A stretch of 64,000 nucleotides of DNA, from contig NZ_JAAJTJ010000016.1 in the NCBI RefSeq assembly GCF_011030405.1, positions 29,472 through 93,471 of the forward strand, given 5' to 3'. The notes beneath the pieces are model-generated. The model did no database searches. It was not told the DNA's origin and saw only the letters and a list, made by a program, of their open reading frames with translations. Source of the stretch: Parapedobacter sp. SGR-10. GTDB taxonomy: Bacteria; Bacteroidota; Bacteroidia; Sphingobacteriales; Sphingobacteriaceae. Below are positions 7,646 to 16,937 of this stretch, piece after piece. Numbering within the stretch: the stretch's first letter is position 1; each line of letters opens with the position of its first letter. The translations under genes were made by a program, and so were the position numbers.

Positions 7646-9088
7646 ATGAGCGAACAGACAATTGAAAATCCACAGCAATATCCCGAACAGCTTTCGGATG
7701 TGCTGTTGGTGATGGACAAGGAAAAAAAGAAAATCCAAGCGGTCACGGGTGTTGACGAAAACGGCAATCTGAAAACTGTTGATGCCACCAAGAAGAACCA
7801 AAGCCAATTTATGCGGGTTGAGAGAGCCGGAGATTTATTTACAAATTTCTTCTCCAACTTTTGGCGACAGCTTAAAGACCCGACCCATTTTTCATTCTTC
7901 AAAGTACCTGCAAAGGAAGCGGTCGAAACCGCCAAAGAAATGCAGAAACAGCTAGATGCACCCACCAAAGAGGGCGAGGCTGTCATGGCAAAGCATGAGG
8001 TCAAAGAGCCAAAGGAGCAACAACAGGAAACCAAAAAGGATGTGGAAGCACCACAGGCGACACTGGAAGCGCAGCAATCACAGGAAAAAAGCGAATACCG
8101 CTATAAGGCGGAAGATGTGGACTGGAATTATTTAGCGCAATTTGGGATAAACAAAGAGAGGCTTGACAAAGACGGGCAATTGGATTTGCTGTTAAAGGGC
8201 TATAAGACCAATAAGGTATATCCCACAAGCGTCAATTTCGGTGCGGTTATCATGCGCTCGGATGCAAGGCTCGGTTTTCAAGACGGTGAAGACGGAAAAC
8301 CTGTACTTATGATGTACGGTGTACGGCATGAACCCAACCTCAAAGCCCCTTTCTTTGGTCACGAGTTTACCAAAGAGGACAGGGAAAACCTGCTCAAAAC
8401 CGGAAACATGGGGCGTGTGGTGGAATTGACCAACCGCAAGACAGGCGAAAAGATACCGTCCATTATCAGTATCGACCACCTAACGAACGAGGTTATCGCA
8501 TTCCGGCAGGATAGGATAAAAGTACCCGATGAGATTAAGGGCGTAAAACTGACCGAAGACCAAAAACGGGATTTGAAAGATGGGAAAGCCATTTATTTAG
8601 AGGGGTTGGATTTTAAGAACAGTACGAACAAAAATGCCCATGTGCAGTTCAACGCCGACAAAAAATATACGGAGTTTCTCTTTGGTGATAAAGCCCCCAA
8701 ACAGACACAGGAAAACGACCCGAAATACTACCGTGGCAAAACGTTCTCCGATGAACAATACAAGCAACTCACCGAGGGCAAGACGATTTACGTTTCGGAT
8801 TTCAAGGATGGAAAAGGAAACCCGTATAAAGGATATGTCACGCTTAACAAAGAGACGGGAAATTATGATTTCAGCTTTAAAAACCCCAATGCGTTGAAAA
8901 ATAAGGCACAGCCTACCGAGGCGCACAAAACACAGGTTGCCGTAAACTCCAACGGGAAAACCAACGAGGCTACCAAGAACATCAACGAGCCTCTGAAACC
9001 GGAGCAACAAAAGCCGAAAAATCAAACACAACAGCAACGGCAGAATGAACACAACCGTCCGGCTAAATCCAAAGGGGTAAGGAGATAA
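7646..9088 (+). CDS. DUF4099/DUF3945 protein of conjugative transposons
   Basis: A 480-residue protein. A 100-residue N-terminal part begins LSDVLLVMDKEKKKIQAVTG, then a polar linker, then a DUF4099-like domain from about residue 150 (AEDVDWNYLAQFGI) and two DUF3945-like repeats from about 270 to 415, marked by VKLTEDQKRDLKDGKAIYLEGL and KTFSDEQYKQLTEGKTIYVSDF. The tail is rich in Q, N and K. It is regularly encoded next to topB in these elements; its biochemical role is not established. It is probably cotranscribed with topB, 103 bases downstream. Confidence 0.85.
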   Translation: MSEQTIENPQQYPEQLSDVLLVMDKEKKKIQAVTGVDENGNLKTVDATKKNQSQFMRVERAGDLFTNFFSNFWRQLKDPTHFSFFKVPAKEAVETAKEMQKQLDAPTKEGEAVMAKHEVKEPKEQQQETKKDVEAPQATLEAQQSQEKSEYRYKAEDVDWNYLAQFGINKERLDKDGQLDLLLKGYKTNKVYPTSVNFGAVIMRSDARLGFQDGEDGKPVLMMYGVRHEPNLKAPFFGHEFTKEDRENLLKTGNMGRVVELTNRKTGEKIPSIISIDHLTNEVIAFRQDRIKVPDEIKGVKLTEDQKRDLKDGKAIYLEGLDFKNSTNKNAHVQFNADKKYTEFLFGDKAPKQTQENDPKYYRGKTFSDEQYKQLTEGKTIYVSDFKDGKGNPYKGYVTLNKETGNYDFSFKNPNALKNKAQPTEAHKTQVAVNSNGKTNEATKNINEPLKPEQQKPKNQTQQQRQNEHNRPAKSKGVRR

Positions 9089-9191
9089 CACCATTAAAAA
9101 AACATTTCTCTTTGGAAATCCCCTCTCACAGAAAACGGAGGGGTTTCTCAAAGAGAAATCTAACATTCAACCATTCAAATGAGATAGTATT

Positions 9192-11276
9192 ATGAAAGCA
9201 ATCATTGCAGAAAAGCCAAGTGTGGCGAGGGAAATAGCTACCCTATTGGGAGCGACCGAAAAACGGGATGGCTACCTCGCAGGGAACGGCTATCAGGTTA
9301 CGTGGGCATTGGGGCATTTGGTCGGACTGGCGATGCCCGAAGATTACGGGGTGTCGGGCTTCCAAAGGGAAGCCCTGCCCATATTGCCCGACCCTTTTAT
9401 CCTTACGGTACGGAAGATAAAAAAGGACAAAAGTTATGTTCCCGATAACGGAGCGTTAAAACAGTTGAAGATTATCGAACAGGTCATCGGTAGATGCGAT
9501 AGTATTATCGTGGCTACTGATGCCGGACGTGAGGGGGAACTCATCTTTAGGTACATCTATGAATACCTAAAATGCCGTAAACCCTTTGAACGTCTATGGA
9601 TAAGCTCGCTCACAGAAAAGGCAATTAAACAGGGTTTTGACAACCTAAAAGCCGGAAGCGATTTTGATGGGCTATACAGAGCCGGACAAGGAAGGAGCAA
9701 AGCCGATTGGCTTGTGGGCATCAATGCCTCGCAGGCGTTGAGCATTTCGGCAGGGCGTGGCGTTTACTCGCTTGGTAGAGTACAAACACCAACGCTTGCC
9801 CTTATCTGTAAGCGGTATTTGGAAAACAAAGACTTTGCCGTCAAGAAATACTTTCAAATCCAGTTGGAACACCGTAAAGAATTTGTGGACTTTAAGAGCC
9901 TTTCTAAGACCAAATGGGATGACAAAAAACTCGCTGACGATACGCTGAAATCTATTCAGCGTAACGGAACAGCGACCGTTACGGCGGTGGAAACCAAAAT
10001 GCTGTCGGAGCAACCGCCTTTGCTGTTCGACCTTACGGGATTGCAGAAAGAAGCAAACAAAAGGGCTTCCTACACTGCCGAAGAAACATTGAACATTGCC
10101 CAAAGTCTGTATGAAAAGAAGTTTATCACCTACCCCCGTACAGGGAGCAAGTACATCCTCGGAGGTATGTGGTCGGAAATCCCTGCACTGGTAAGAAATT
10201 TGGAAGCACGGGCTTCCTGCAAAAAAGCGGTCGGAAAAGTGAAATGGGGTCGTTTCAATAAGCGCATCGTGAATGACGTAAAGGTCACAGACCACCACGG
10301 TCTGCTGATTACCGAGAAAATCCCGTCCGAACTGTCCGCACACGAAAATGTTATCTATGATATGATTGCGCACCGCCTACTGGAAACCCTTTCACCTGCC
10401 TGTACCAAAGAAATAACCGACATCGGATTGCAGGCTTTACACTATGATTTCACACTGAAAGGATGTAAAGTTACCGAAGCCGGATGGCGTGGCATCAAAG
10501 AAAAATTTTTAGATGAGGACAGCGAGCCTGTGCAGGAACTGCCGGAATTAAAGGTCGGCGATGAGCTGAAAATCAAAGAGGCATCCGTACTGGAAAAGAA
10601 AACCAAACCGCCTGTGCTTTACACCGAGGCAGGTCTGTTGTCCGCAATGGAAAATGCCGGAAAGGAAACCCATAACGAGGACGAACGGAAAGCCCTAAAA
10701 GACATCGGTATCGGTACACCTGCTACAAGAGCCTCTATTATAGAAACGCTTTTTAAGAGGGATTACATTAGGCGTGAAAAGAAATCCCTTATTCCTACCC
10801 ATAAGGGATTGCAGGTTTACGGGACTGTAAAGGACAAAAAGATTGCCGATGTAGCCATGACCGCCGAATGGGAAATGGCATTGCAGAAAATTGAAAACAA
10901 CGAGGCGGATGCAGGTGTTTTTCACCGTGAAATGGAAGCCTATGCCACTTCCATTACACGGGAACTTTTGGACACTGGCATTGCCAATGAAAAACAACCG
11001 GAACTGACCTGCCCTAAATGCAAGAGCCGTCAGCTATTGATTTGGAACAAGGTTGTAAAATGCCCCGATGAGGCTTGTGGTTGGCTTCAATTCCGTATTG
11101 TTTGCGGAGTGCCGTTAAGCCTTGCCGATATAGAAAGTCTTTTGACCAAAGGAAAGACCAACCTTATCAAAGGCATGAAAAGCAATTCGGGCAATAAATT
11201 CAATGCCTATATCGTCATGAACGATAAAGCCGAAACCTCCTTTGAGTTTGATAACAGGAAACCAAAAAGGAAATAA
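9192..11276 (+). CDS. topB: DNA topoisomerase III of the mobile element
   Basis: A 694-residue type IA topoisomerase. The TOPRIM domain starts IIAEKPSVAREIA and includes DAGREGELIFRYI. The catalytic tyrosine is in FITYPRTGSKYI, around residue 315. The linker GIGTPATRASIIETL precedes the C-terminal part, and a four-cysteine zinc element (CPKC...CPDEAC) lies near residues 597-620. Element-borne TopB enzymes relax or decatenate DNA during transfer and replication of conjugative elements. Length and all motifs look intact. Confidence 0.95.
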   Translation: MKAIIAEKPSVAREIATLLGATEKRDGYLAGNGYQVTWALGHLVGLAMPEDYGVSGFQREALPILPDPFILTVRKIKKDKSYVPDNGALKQLKIIEQVIGRCDSIIVATDAGREGELIFRYIYEYLKCRKPFERLWISSLTEKAIKQGFDNLKAGSDFDGLYRAGQGRSKADWLVGINASQALSISAGRGVYSLGRVQTPTLALICKRYLENKDFAVKKYFQIQLEHRKEFVDFKSLSKTKWDDKKLADDTLKSIQRNGTATVTAVETKMLSEQPPLLFDLTGLQKEANKRASYTAEETLNIAQSLYEKKFITYPRTGSKYILGGMWSEIPALVRNLEARASCKKAVGKVKWGRFNKRIVNDVKVTDHHGLLITEKIPSELSAHENVIYDMIAHRLLETLSPACTKEITDIGLQALHYDFTLKGCKVTEAGWRGIKEKFLDEDSEPVQELPELKVGDELKIKEASVLEKKTKPPVLYTEAGLLSAMENAGKETHNEDERKALKDIGIGTPATRASIIETLFKRDYIRREKKSLIPTHKGLQVYGTVKDKKIADVAMTAEWEMALQKIENNEADAGVFHREMEAYATSITRELLDTGIANEKQPELTCPKCKSRQLLIWNKVVKCPDEACGWLQFRIVCGVPLSLADIESLLTKGKTNLIKGMKSNSGNKFNAYIVMNDKAETSFEFDNRKPKRK

Positions 11277-11325
11277 ATGTTTTGTTTTTTGGACGGCATA
11301 CAGCGTGAGGGATAGAAGCGACATC

Positions 11326-11420
11326 CTTTTGCGGTCCTCGCAGATCCGCAAAAGATATAGCGGATAGCCCGACCCGTCTGCATTTTTTTTAGCCTGGGCA
11401 TGGGGATAAAATGCAGACGG
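11326..11420. repeat. Two inverted repeats between topB and rteC
   Basis: CTTTTGCGG (11326-11334) pairs with 11346-11354. CCGTCTGCATTTT (11374-11386) pairs with AAAATGCAGACGG (11408-11420). They lie in the convergent gap and may end the topB and rteC transcripts or mark a processing site. No clean U run follows either in the topB direction. Confidence 0.55.
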
Positions 11421-11435
11421 TGGCACGCCCAAAGC

Positions 11436-12263
11436 CTACTTTTCATCCTGCTCGTCCATTCTCCGTATAAGTTCCTCCCGAAGCGCATCAAGGAATTTAG
11501 TACGGTTCATCTTCCGGTTTCTCAGCTCCAAATAGGTCTGATAGAAATTGCCCAAGTCAATGCCAAAGGCACTTTCAAAATATTGGGCTACTTCCCTTAT
11601 ATCATTGTTCCCGTTGTCAAACACGTTTTGATAATGCAGGGCATAAATCAGTTCTATCAACGCCACTTTGCTACCTGTCCATTTCAGCTTCTTTTGGGCT
11701 TTCGATTTATTTTTTTTGAATTTGTGATACAACTGGTCTTCGATGTAGACCTGTATCAAATCGTTGGCTATTATCTTGGCGACCTTGTAGTCGTGAGAGG
11801 TTGAAAAGGACTGGTCGGACTGGAAATAATAGGTATCCAACCACAGCTTTATATCATGCCTGCCACGAACAAAATATTTCTCGTCAAGGAGCGAGTTATT
11901 GCTACGGTAATACTTGTAAAAATCAAGGTTGTTGTCAAAGAACCTCTTTAGCTTTTTCAGTTCTTTGTTGAGGTATTTCCTTATGGGCTTTGCACCATAG
12001 GGTTTCTTTGTCTCGATTTTGTAAATGGCGTTGTAGTAAATGAGTTTTGACAGGATTACGGGTTTCTGATATTTAAAAAATCTGATTTCTTCTTCGATGT
12101 TCTTAAATCCTCTTTTCAGAACATGTTCTTTTACTTCGGACAGGCATTCGAGAATGAGATGTATAACCGCTTCCATACGTTGTATGGAGCAATCGGCTTC
12201 AATTTCTAATTCATTGATTGCTGTTTCCAGTTTATGTAGGGTTTCATTATAGAATTTATTCAT
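11436..12263 (-). CDS. rteC: RteC-like regulator of element excision
   Basis: A 275-residue protein of the RteC family. In CTnDOT RteC is the DNA-binding activator that turns on the excision operon after tetracycline induction through RteA/RteB. The family pattern is visible: long helical N-terminus, the central FFDNNLDFYKYYRSNNSLLDEKYF, HDIKLWLDTYYFQSDQSFST split over residues about 129-149, and a C-terminal helix-turn-helix-like WTGSKVALIELIYALH. RteA and RteB are absent from the window, so its control must differ or be lost. Confidence 0.85.
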   Translation of the reverse strand: MNKFYNETLHKLETAINELEIEADCSIQRMEAVIHLILECLSEVKEHVLKRGFKNIEEEIRFFKYQKPVILSKLIYYNAIYKIETKKPYGAKPIRKYLNKELKKLKRFFDNNLDFYKYYRSNNSLLDEKYFVRGRHDIKLWLDTYYFQSDQSFSTSHDYKVAKIIANDLIQVYIEDQLYHKFKKNKSKAQKKLKWTGSKVALIELIYALHYQNVFDNGNNDIREVAQYFESAFGIDLGNFYQTYLELRNRKMNRTKFLDALREELIRRMDEQDEK

Positions 12264-12399
12264 CTGTTTATTTTGAAATAGATGTTATTGATTAATACAG
12301 AAAAGCTAATACTATTCATATTAGCTTCCTTATGCAATTACGGCAACGTATATCGTGTTGATGATGGAACGATGGAGAGATTTTGTTACATATTTTAAT

Positions 12400-12494
12400 G
12401 GTTGTAATTTGATGCAGGCCAATTTTTAGAAAATTTCACCTGCATCAAAAACTGCATTTCATACCGATGTTTCTGCGATTTGCATTTTACAACC
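12400..12494. repeat. Nested inverted repeats between rteC and the multicopper oxidase gene
   Basis: The inner repeat TTTGATGCAGG (12408-12418) pairs with 12439-12449 (11 bp, 20-base loop). The outer repeat GGTTGTAA (12400-12407) pairs with 12487-12494. They start 15 bases after the oxidase stop and lie upstream of rteC, so they could terminate the copper operon or serve as operator sites for rteC. No gene is seen in 12264-12508. Confidence 0.55.
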
Positions 12495-12508
12495 TTAATT
12501 ATTTATTT

Positions 12509-14782
12509 TTAATAAGTCAAAGCAAGTCCTACGCCAAAACCCATATCACTATCGTAGTGAGTACGTATGCCGATGTTCTTATTAATGATATACCTGAACT
12601 CTCCCATATATTCTAAGTCGGTATTCACCATAAAACCTGCTCTTAATCTTTTTGAAATTGGTATATCTTCACGCATTAACTGAAATCTCACAATTCCGTC
12701 GTGATATACTTCAGCCTGAAAATTGACGAGCATCGGTAATGTGTACATAAACCCTAAGCTGAACGCTCTCCGAGTATCTTTCTTATTGGTTTGTCCAAAT
12801 AGGTTCTTTTCGTGTTCATCTTCTCCCATTTTCCGGTAGCGATAATCAAAACCTACAAAGGGCATAAACCACTGCATCTTTCCAATGTAGCGACCTAAAT
12901 GCGTTTCTATTTCATAGCCATGCATACTATTATAACCTAAACGCCATTCTGTTCCTAATTGATAGCGTGCATTCATCAGCATAGCTTCTCCATCATTACC
13001 ATTAGTTGCAAAATCGTTTTGTGCCATAAAGTGGGGCATATTACTTTCTCTTTGTAATTCTTTATAGGCTTTTGCCTTATCTGGTAGATAGGGGTTATTG
13101 TAATCCCCAACTTCGAAAACCCTATTCATTCCCGCCATCATGTGGTACAGGATATGGCAGTGAAAGAACCAATCGCCCTCCTCATTGGCGGCAAACTCGA
13201 TGGTGTCCGTTTCCATCGGCATAATGTCAATGATATTTTTCATAGGTGCATTTTCACCTTTGCCGTTCAGTACCCGGAAATCAAATCCATGCAGGTGCAT
13301 CGGGTGGCGCATCATGGAGTTGTTATAAATAGTGATGCGCAGTACTTCGCCTTTCTTAACGGGTATTTTGTCCGTTTCAGAAAGTATCCTGTTGTCCATG
13401 CTCCAAACGTAGCGGTTCATATTTCCGGTAAGGGTAAATTTTATGTCCTTTACGGGCGCATCTTTGGGAAGCGTAGTATTGTAGGGAGATTTGAGCATGG
13501 CATAGTTTAAGGTAACAATATCTCCCAAAGCATTTGCATTGTAACGGTTGGGGTCGCTGTCCATATTCATACCCTCGTGCTTGCTATGGTCTGCTTTCTT
13601 TCCTGCTTCCCCGGTTATTTCGGGGTACATGACCACGTTCATATCCATTTGGTTCAGGCTCATCTTCATGCCCATATCGTCCAAATCGCCGTTCATCTTC
13701 ATCATGTCGTTCATCATCTTCATCCCCTCGAAATACTTCAGTCGTGGCAGCGGAGAAATAAGCTGTTTGACACCGTTACCGATAAAGTAGCTCGCCGATT
13801 GTGTCCTATCCTCGGTGGTCGCCAAAAACTCATACGCCAATCCGTCTTCGGGGATGGTAATGACCACATCATAGGTTTCCGATACGGCAATGATTAACCT
13901 GTCCACTTCGACAGGCTCCACATCGTTACCATCACTGGCGACCACGGTAATCTTACCTCCGGCATAGCGCAGCCAGAAATAGGAAGATGCACCGCCGTTG
14001 GATATGCGAAGCCGTACTTTGTCCCCTGCCTTTAAGGTTTTGCCGTCAACCGTTTTTAGCTCCGGTGCATTGCTGCCATTGATAAGGATTTTATCATAAT
14101 ATACATCGCTCACATCCATTGCCAGCATCCGCTTCCACTCATTGGTCACTTTCACGCCAAATTTTCCCTCTTTAATGGCTTCAACGTATGACTGCGTAGC
14201 GTTCTTTTTGATAGCCGCCCAATCGTTGGCATTGTGCAGCATCCGGTTGATGTTGTTGGGGTTGTAATTTGTCCATTCGCTTAGGATAAGGGGTACGGTC
14301 GGCAAATCGTCAATCCCTTTTCTAAATGTCTTGTCATCCTCCCGTTTCTTCATGATAAAACTTCCGTACATGCCAATCTGCTCCTGCAATCCTGAGTGGG
14401 AATGGTACCAGTGCGTACCATGCTGGATAATCGGAAAACGGTAGGTGTAGGTTGTGCCCGGTGCGATGGGTTTTTGTGTAAGCCAGGGCACACCGTCTTC
14501 TTTATTGGGCAGGAACACACCATGCCAGTGAAGTGATGTGCTTTCTTTCAATTGGTTGTGCACCACTATTTCGGCAGTGTCGCCCTCGGTAAAGGTAAGG
14601 GTGGGCATGGGGATTTGCCCGTTTACGGCAATTGCCCTTTTTTGCTTACCTGCATAGTTGACAAGCGTATCTTTTACATACAGCTCGTAATGCACCACTC
14701 TCTGTGCAAACAGCGTTTGCGTGCAAAGCAGTATCAGCACTGTTTGCAAAATTCTTATAGGTATTTTATTATATCTGTTCAT
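12509..14782 (-). CDS. Multicopper oxidase fused to a CopB-like outer-membrane barrel
   Basis: A 757-residue exported protein with a signal peptide ending at LFAQ (about residue 27). The cupredoxin domains carry the copper ligands SLHWHG (HWH 85-87), HWYHSHSG (HSH 127-129), HPMHLHG starting near 493 and HCHILYHMMAGM starting near 541, the type 1/2/3 set of CopA-type oxidases. A Met-rich insert (MKMMNDMMKMNGDLDDMGMK, read across residues ~355-375) suits Cu(I) binding. Residues ~600-757 are a separate region of alternating aromatic strands (WRLGYNSMHGYE, MQWFMPFVGFDYRY) ending LALTY, as in CopB outer-membrane proteins. Periplasmic Cu(I) oxidation and outer-membrane sequestration are inferred. 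Confidence 0.88.
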   Translation of the reverse strand: MNRYNKIPIRILQTVLILLCTQTLFAQRVVHYELYVKDTLVNYAGKQKRAIAVNGQIPMPTLTFTEGDTAEIVVHNQLKESTSLHWHGVFLPNKEDGVPWLTQKPIAPGTTYTYRFPIIQHGTHWYHSHSGLQEQIGMYGSFIMKKREDDKTFRKGIDDLPTVPLILSEWTNYNPNNINRMLHNANDWAAIKKNATQSYVEAIKEGKFGVKVTNEWKRMLAMDVSDVYYDKILINGSNAPELKTVDGKTLKAGDKVRLRISNGGASSYFWLRYAGGKITVVASDGNDVEPVEVDRLIIAVSETYDVVITIPEDGLAYEFLATTEDRTQSASYFIGNGVKQLISPLPRLKYFEGMKMMNDMMKMNGDLDDMGMKMSLNQMDMNVVMYPEITGEAGKKADHSKHEGMNMDSDPNRYNANALGDIVTLNYAMLKSPYNTTLPKDAPVKDIKFTLTGNMNRYVWSMDNRILSETDKIPVKKGEVLRITIYNNSMMRHPMHLHGFDFRVLNGKGENAPMKNIIDIMPMETDTIEFAANEEGDWFFHCHILYHMMAGMNRVFEVGDYNNPYLPDKAKAYKELQRESNMPHFMAQNDFATNGNDGEAMLMNARYQLGTEWRLGYNSMHGYEIETHLGRYIGKMQWFMPFVGFDYRYRKMGEDEHEKNLFGQTNKKDTRRAFSLGFMYTLPMLVNFQAEVYHDGIVRFQLMREDIPISKRLRAGFMVNTDLEYMGEFRYIINKNIGIRTHYDSDMGFGVGLALTY

Positions 14783-14795
14783 GATTTGAAAAATT

Positions 14796-15251
14796 TTATT
14801 TAATGCTGTCTTCCATTGTGCTAAACCACGCTATCAAAACCTGCTTATCCTCCGGTGACAATACTGCATTGCGATGAATTAGTGTGTATGATGACAACGG
14901 CATTTCCCCGTCCTTAACCTGCCCGGCCATAGCCCTGAACTTGTTTCGCTGCCTGCGGACAGAATAGTCGCCAAATTCGCTAAAGTTGAGTTCCTCTTTC
15001 CCCTTTTTTATATGCTCTGCCATGTACCATGCGCCGGGCTGGATACGGCTGTACCACGGATAATGGGTATTGTTGCTATGGCAGTCATAACAGGACTGAA
15101 CAAGGATAGCCTTTACATTTTGGGGTACGGCGTACACCCTTTCGATATGGGTGGCTGGCACTTCAACCGCCTGGTTCCGTAAGGGCTGAAAGAACTGTAT
15201 GGCAATCAGGACGACAGCCAGCCCCAATATGATTTTCTTCTTTATGGTCAT
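14796..15251 (-). CDS. Haem-binding domain protein (CxxCH cytochrome-like)
   Basis: A 151-residue protein with an N-terminal membrane anchor (KIILGLAVVLIAIQFF) and a single CYDCH haem motif in SCYDCHSNNTHYPWYSRIQP. This matches the small Haem_bd domain family, periplasmic c-type proteins with one haem. The C-terminal LSPEDKQVLIAWF is typical of the family. It begins 13 bases upstream of the oxidase gene in the same operon, which suggests electron transfer linked to copper oxidation (inference). Confidence 0.82.
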   Translation of the reverse strand: MTIKKKIILGLAVVLIAIQFFQPLRNQAVEVPATHIERVYAVPQNVKAILVQSCYDCHSNNTHYPWYSRIQPGAWYMAEHIKKGKEELNFSEFGDYSVRRQRNKFRAMAGQVKDGEMPLSSYTLIHRNAVLSPEDKQVLIAWFSTMEDSIK

Positions 15252-15283
15252 AATTATTTTATTGTGGCTTCATCTTTTTGTGT

Positions 15284-15703
15284 CTACTGTTTTTTCACAT
15301 ACTTGGCATAATTCTCCTTGTTTTCAAAATAAGAAACTTCACCGTTATTTCCTGTCACAGCAATCACCGCATTAGCTTTGTCTACCTGCTTATGGGAATA
15401 GGGGTCTATCGCCATCCGCACGGTCGCATCTTTTGGAATACGTTCCTTACACATTTCGCAACATCCGTAATAGGTTTTACCATCAAATTTTACTTCAAAC
15501 TGCTTTTTGCCGATATAGGCATCGTTGACCATGCAGACTTCATCCGATGGAACCAATTCACCTATTTGGGTAGTATGTCCGTTGCTTTCCGGAGTTGCCT
15601 GCGAATGCTGCTGTTCCGCTTCATCCTTATTTGACCCCGCCTGACCGCAAGCGGTGAATAGCAGGGTTAATAAGGAAATAAAGCCAATTATTATTTTGTT
15701 CAT
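15284..15703 (-). CDS. Lipoprotein with TRASH/YHS-like metal site
   Basis: A 139-residue lipoprotein from the ATG at 15703; a TTG six bases upstream is less likely. The lipobox LLFTAC gives an acylated cysteine near residue 18. The mature part has VCMVNDAY and YYGCCEMCKERI, a cysteine cluster like those of TRASH/YHS metal-binding modules, and a C-terminal NosL-like stretch with VIAVTGNNGEVSYFENKENY. Probably periplasmic copper handling. It belongs to the copper operon. Confidence 0.75.
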   Translation of the reverse strand: MNKIIIGFISLLTLLFTACGQAGSNKDEAEQQHSQATPESNGHTTQIGELVPSDEVCMVNDAYIGKKQFEVKFDGKTYYGCCEMCKERIPKDATVRMAIDPYSHKQVDKANAVIAVTGNNGEVSYFENKENYAKYVKKQ

Positions 15704-15729
15704 GTCCAAACTTGTTTTTTTAAATTTTA

Positions 15730-16254
15730 TTATTTACTTTCTTCAAACTCTTTTAGCTTGCGCTTCATTAGTTCAATTTCTTCCGCTTGGGTTTTAAGTA
15801 TATTTTTTTGCAGCTCTATCAGTTCCGGGTCGGTCAGGTGTGCCTTTTCGGACATCAATATGGCTGCTGCGTGATGGGGTATCATACCCTTTGCAAACTG
15901 CTTGTCCCCGACATTGATTTGTTCCCTGATACCAAACCATGAAAAGATGCCAACAGCAACCGAGATGATGGCTATCGCCCAATTCATCTTCCTGTTGGGG
16001 TACATTACTTTCATTATCGCTAATTCGATAAGCAGCATTGCCGAGGTCATCAGCAGGGTCATGTACAAATTGTTGATATTGGGTATCAGGTTCTGCCACC
16101 CGTCAATCATGGCGTACATGATAAAATACATCACTGCGAACATTGCGACAGCCATCACCGCAAAGCGTTTGTACATGGCCGAAGCATGTTTTGTATTGTG
16201 CGTGCCATGCTCCGAGGAATGACCCGCATGGTGACTGTTTTGCATATTTTCCAT
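15730..16254 (-). CDS. DUF305-type membrane protein
   Basis: A 174-residue protein with a His-rich N-terminus (SHHAGHSSEHGTHNTKH), three predicted membrane helices (about residues 30-52, 60-82, 92-110) and a C-terminal DUF305-like segment with FAKGMIPHHAAAILMSEKA. The HH pair and methionines of this segment are thought to bind copper. It is common in copper and silver resistance clusters. Confidence 0.82.
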   Translation of the reverse strand: MENMQNSHHAGHSSEHGTHNTKHASAMYKRFAVMAVAMFAVMYFIMYAMIDGWQNLIPNINNLYMTLLMTSAMLLIELAIMKVMYPNRKMNWAIAIISVAVGIFSWFGIREQINVGDKQFAKGMIPHHAAAILMSEKAHLTDPELIELQKNILKTQAEEIELMKRKLKEFEESK

Positions 16255-16265
16255 AACCCTGAATT

Positions 16266-16931
16266 TTATTTGCTGTTAATTGTTTTTTCCACCTTACCGC
16301 AGGTCAGCATTTTAGAACCGTAGTAAGGGTTTTTGATTTCCTTGTTTTCGCTGAACCAAACAGCACCCTTACCGTCATTGAACATCGGGCAATGGTCCTG
16401 ATACAATGTTTGCGATGTACCGAACAAATCAATCAGGTCTTTCAAATCTTCGCCAAGCGAGGCCAAATGTTCCCGCTGGTGGTGGATGTTGCCGACATTT
16501 TCCCCGATATGTTCTGCGTGTTCTTTAGCATCGTCCGCTATGTCCATGTACTTTTTGTGCTTATCGGCAGGAACGGCTTTCATGTCCACTTTATTCAGGG
16601 TAGCTAACAGCTTTTTCCCTGAACTGGCGGCAGCTTTGTCATCGTCCGAAACAAGGGCGTTCTTTAAGGACAGATAATCGGTAACTATGGGCGCAATAGA
16701 AAAGTTTTTTGCTTCTTCTTTTCCTGTTGCTTTTGCTTCCTGACCGCTCGGAGTTTCACTCACAACGGGCGCAGCTACCGTATCATCCTCTTTTGGTTGG
16801 GAAGCTGACTGTTCAAGTGATACAACAGCAGTATCACTTGAAGACTGCTCGTTTTTGTTGGATGCCTGATTGCATGATACTGTTACAAATGCCATGATAA
16901 CAGCAATGATTGATAATGTTAGATTTTTCAT
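16266..16931 (-). CDS. DUF3347 lipoprotein, copper-associated
   Basis: A 221-residue lipoprotein with lipobox VTVSC near residue 20, a 50-residue low-complexity S/E/A linker, and a helical DUF3347 domain from about residue 85. The end carries YQDHCPMFNDGKGAVWFSE and PYYGSKMLTCGKVE, the Cys/Met/His pattern found in CusB-like and DUF3347 copper proteins. The same pattern ends the protein at 19397-20278. It starts 7 bases downstream of the Cu ATPase gene. Confidence 0.8.
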   Translation of the reverse strand: MKNLTLSIIAVIMAFVTVSCNQASNKNEQSSSDTAVVSLEQSASQPKEDDTVAAPVVSETPSGQEAKATGKEEAKNFSIAPIVTDYLSLKNALVSDDDKAAASSGKKLLATLNKVDMKAVPADKHKKYMDIADDAKEHAEHIGENVGNIHHQREHLASLGEDLKDLIDLFGTSQTLYQDHCPMFNDGKGAVWFSENKEIKNPYYGSKMLTCGKVEKTINSK

Positions 16932-16937
16932 TTTTAT

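Noticed and set aside
11326..11420. oriT of the element
   Set aside because: Inverted repeats are present, but oriT in these elements lies by mobA/mobB, which are absent here.
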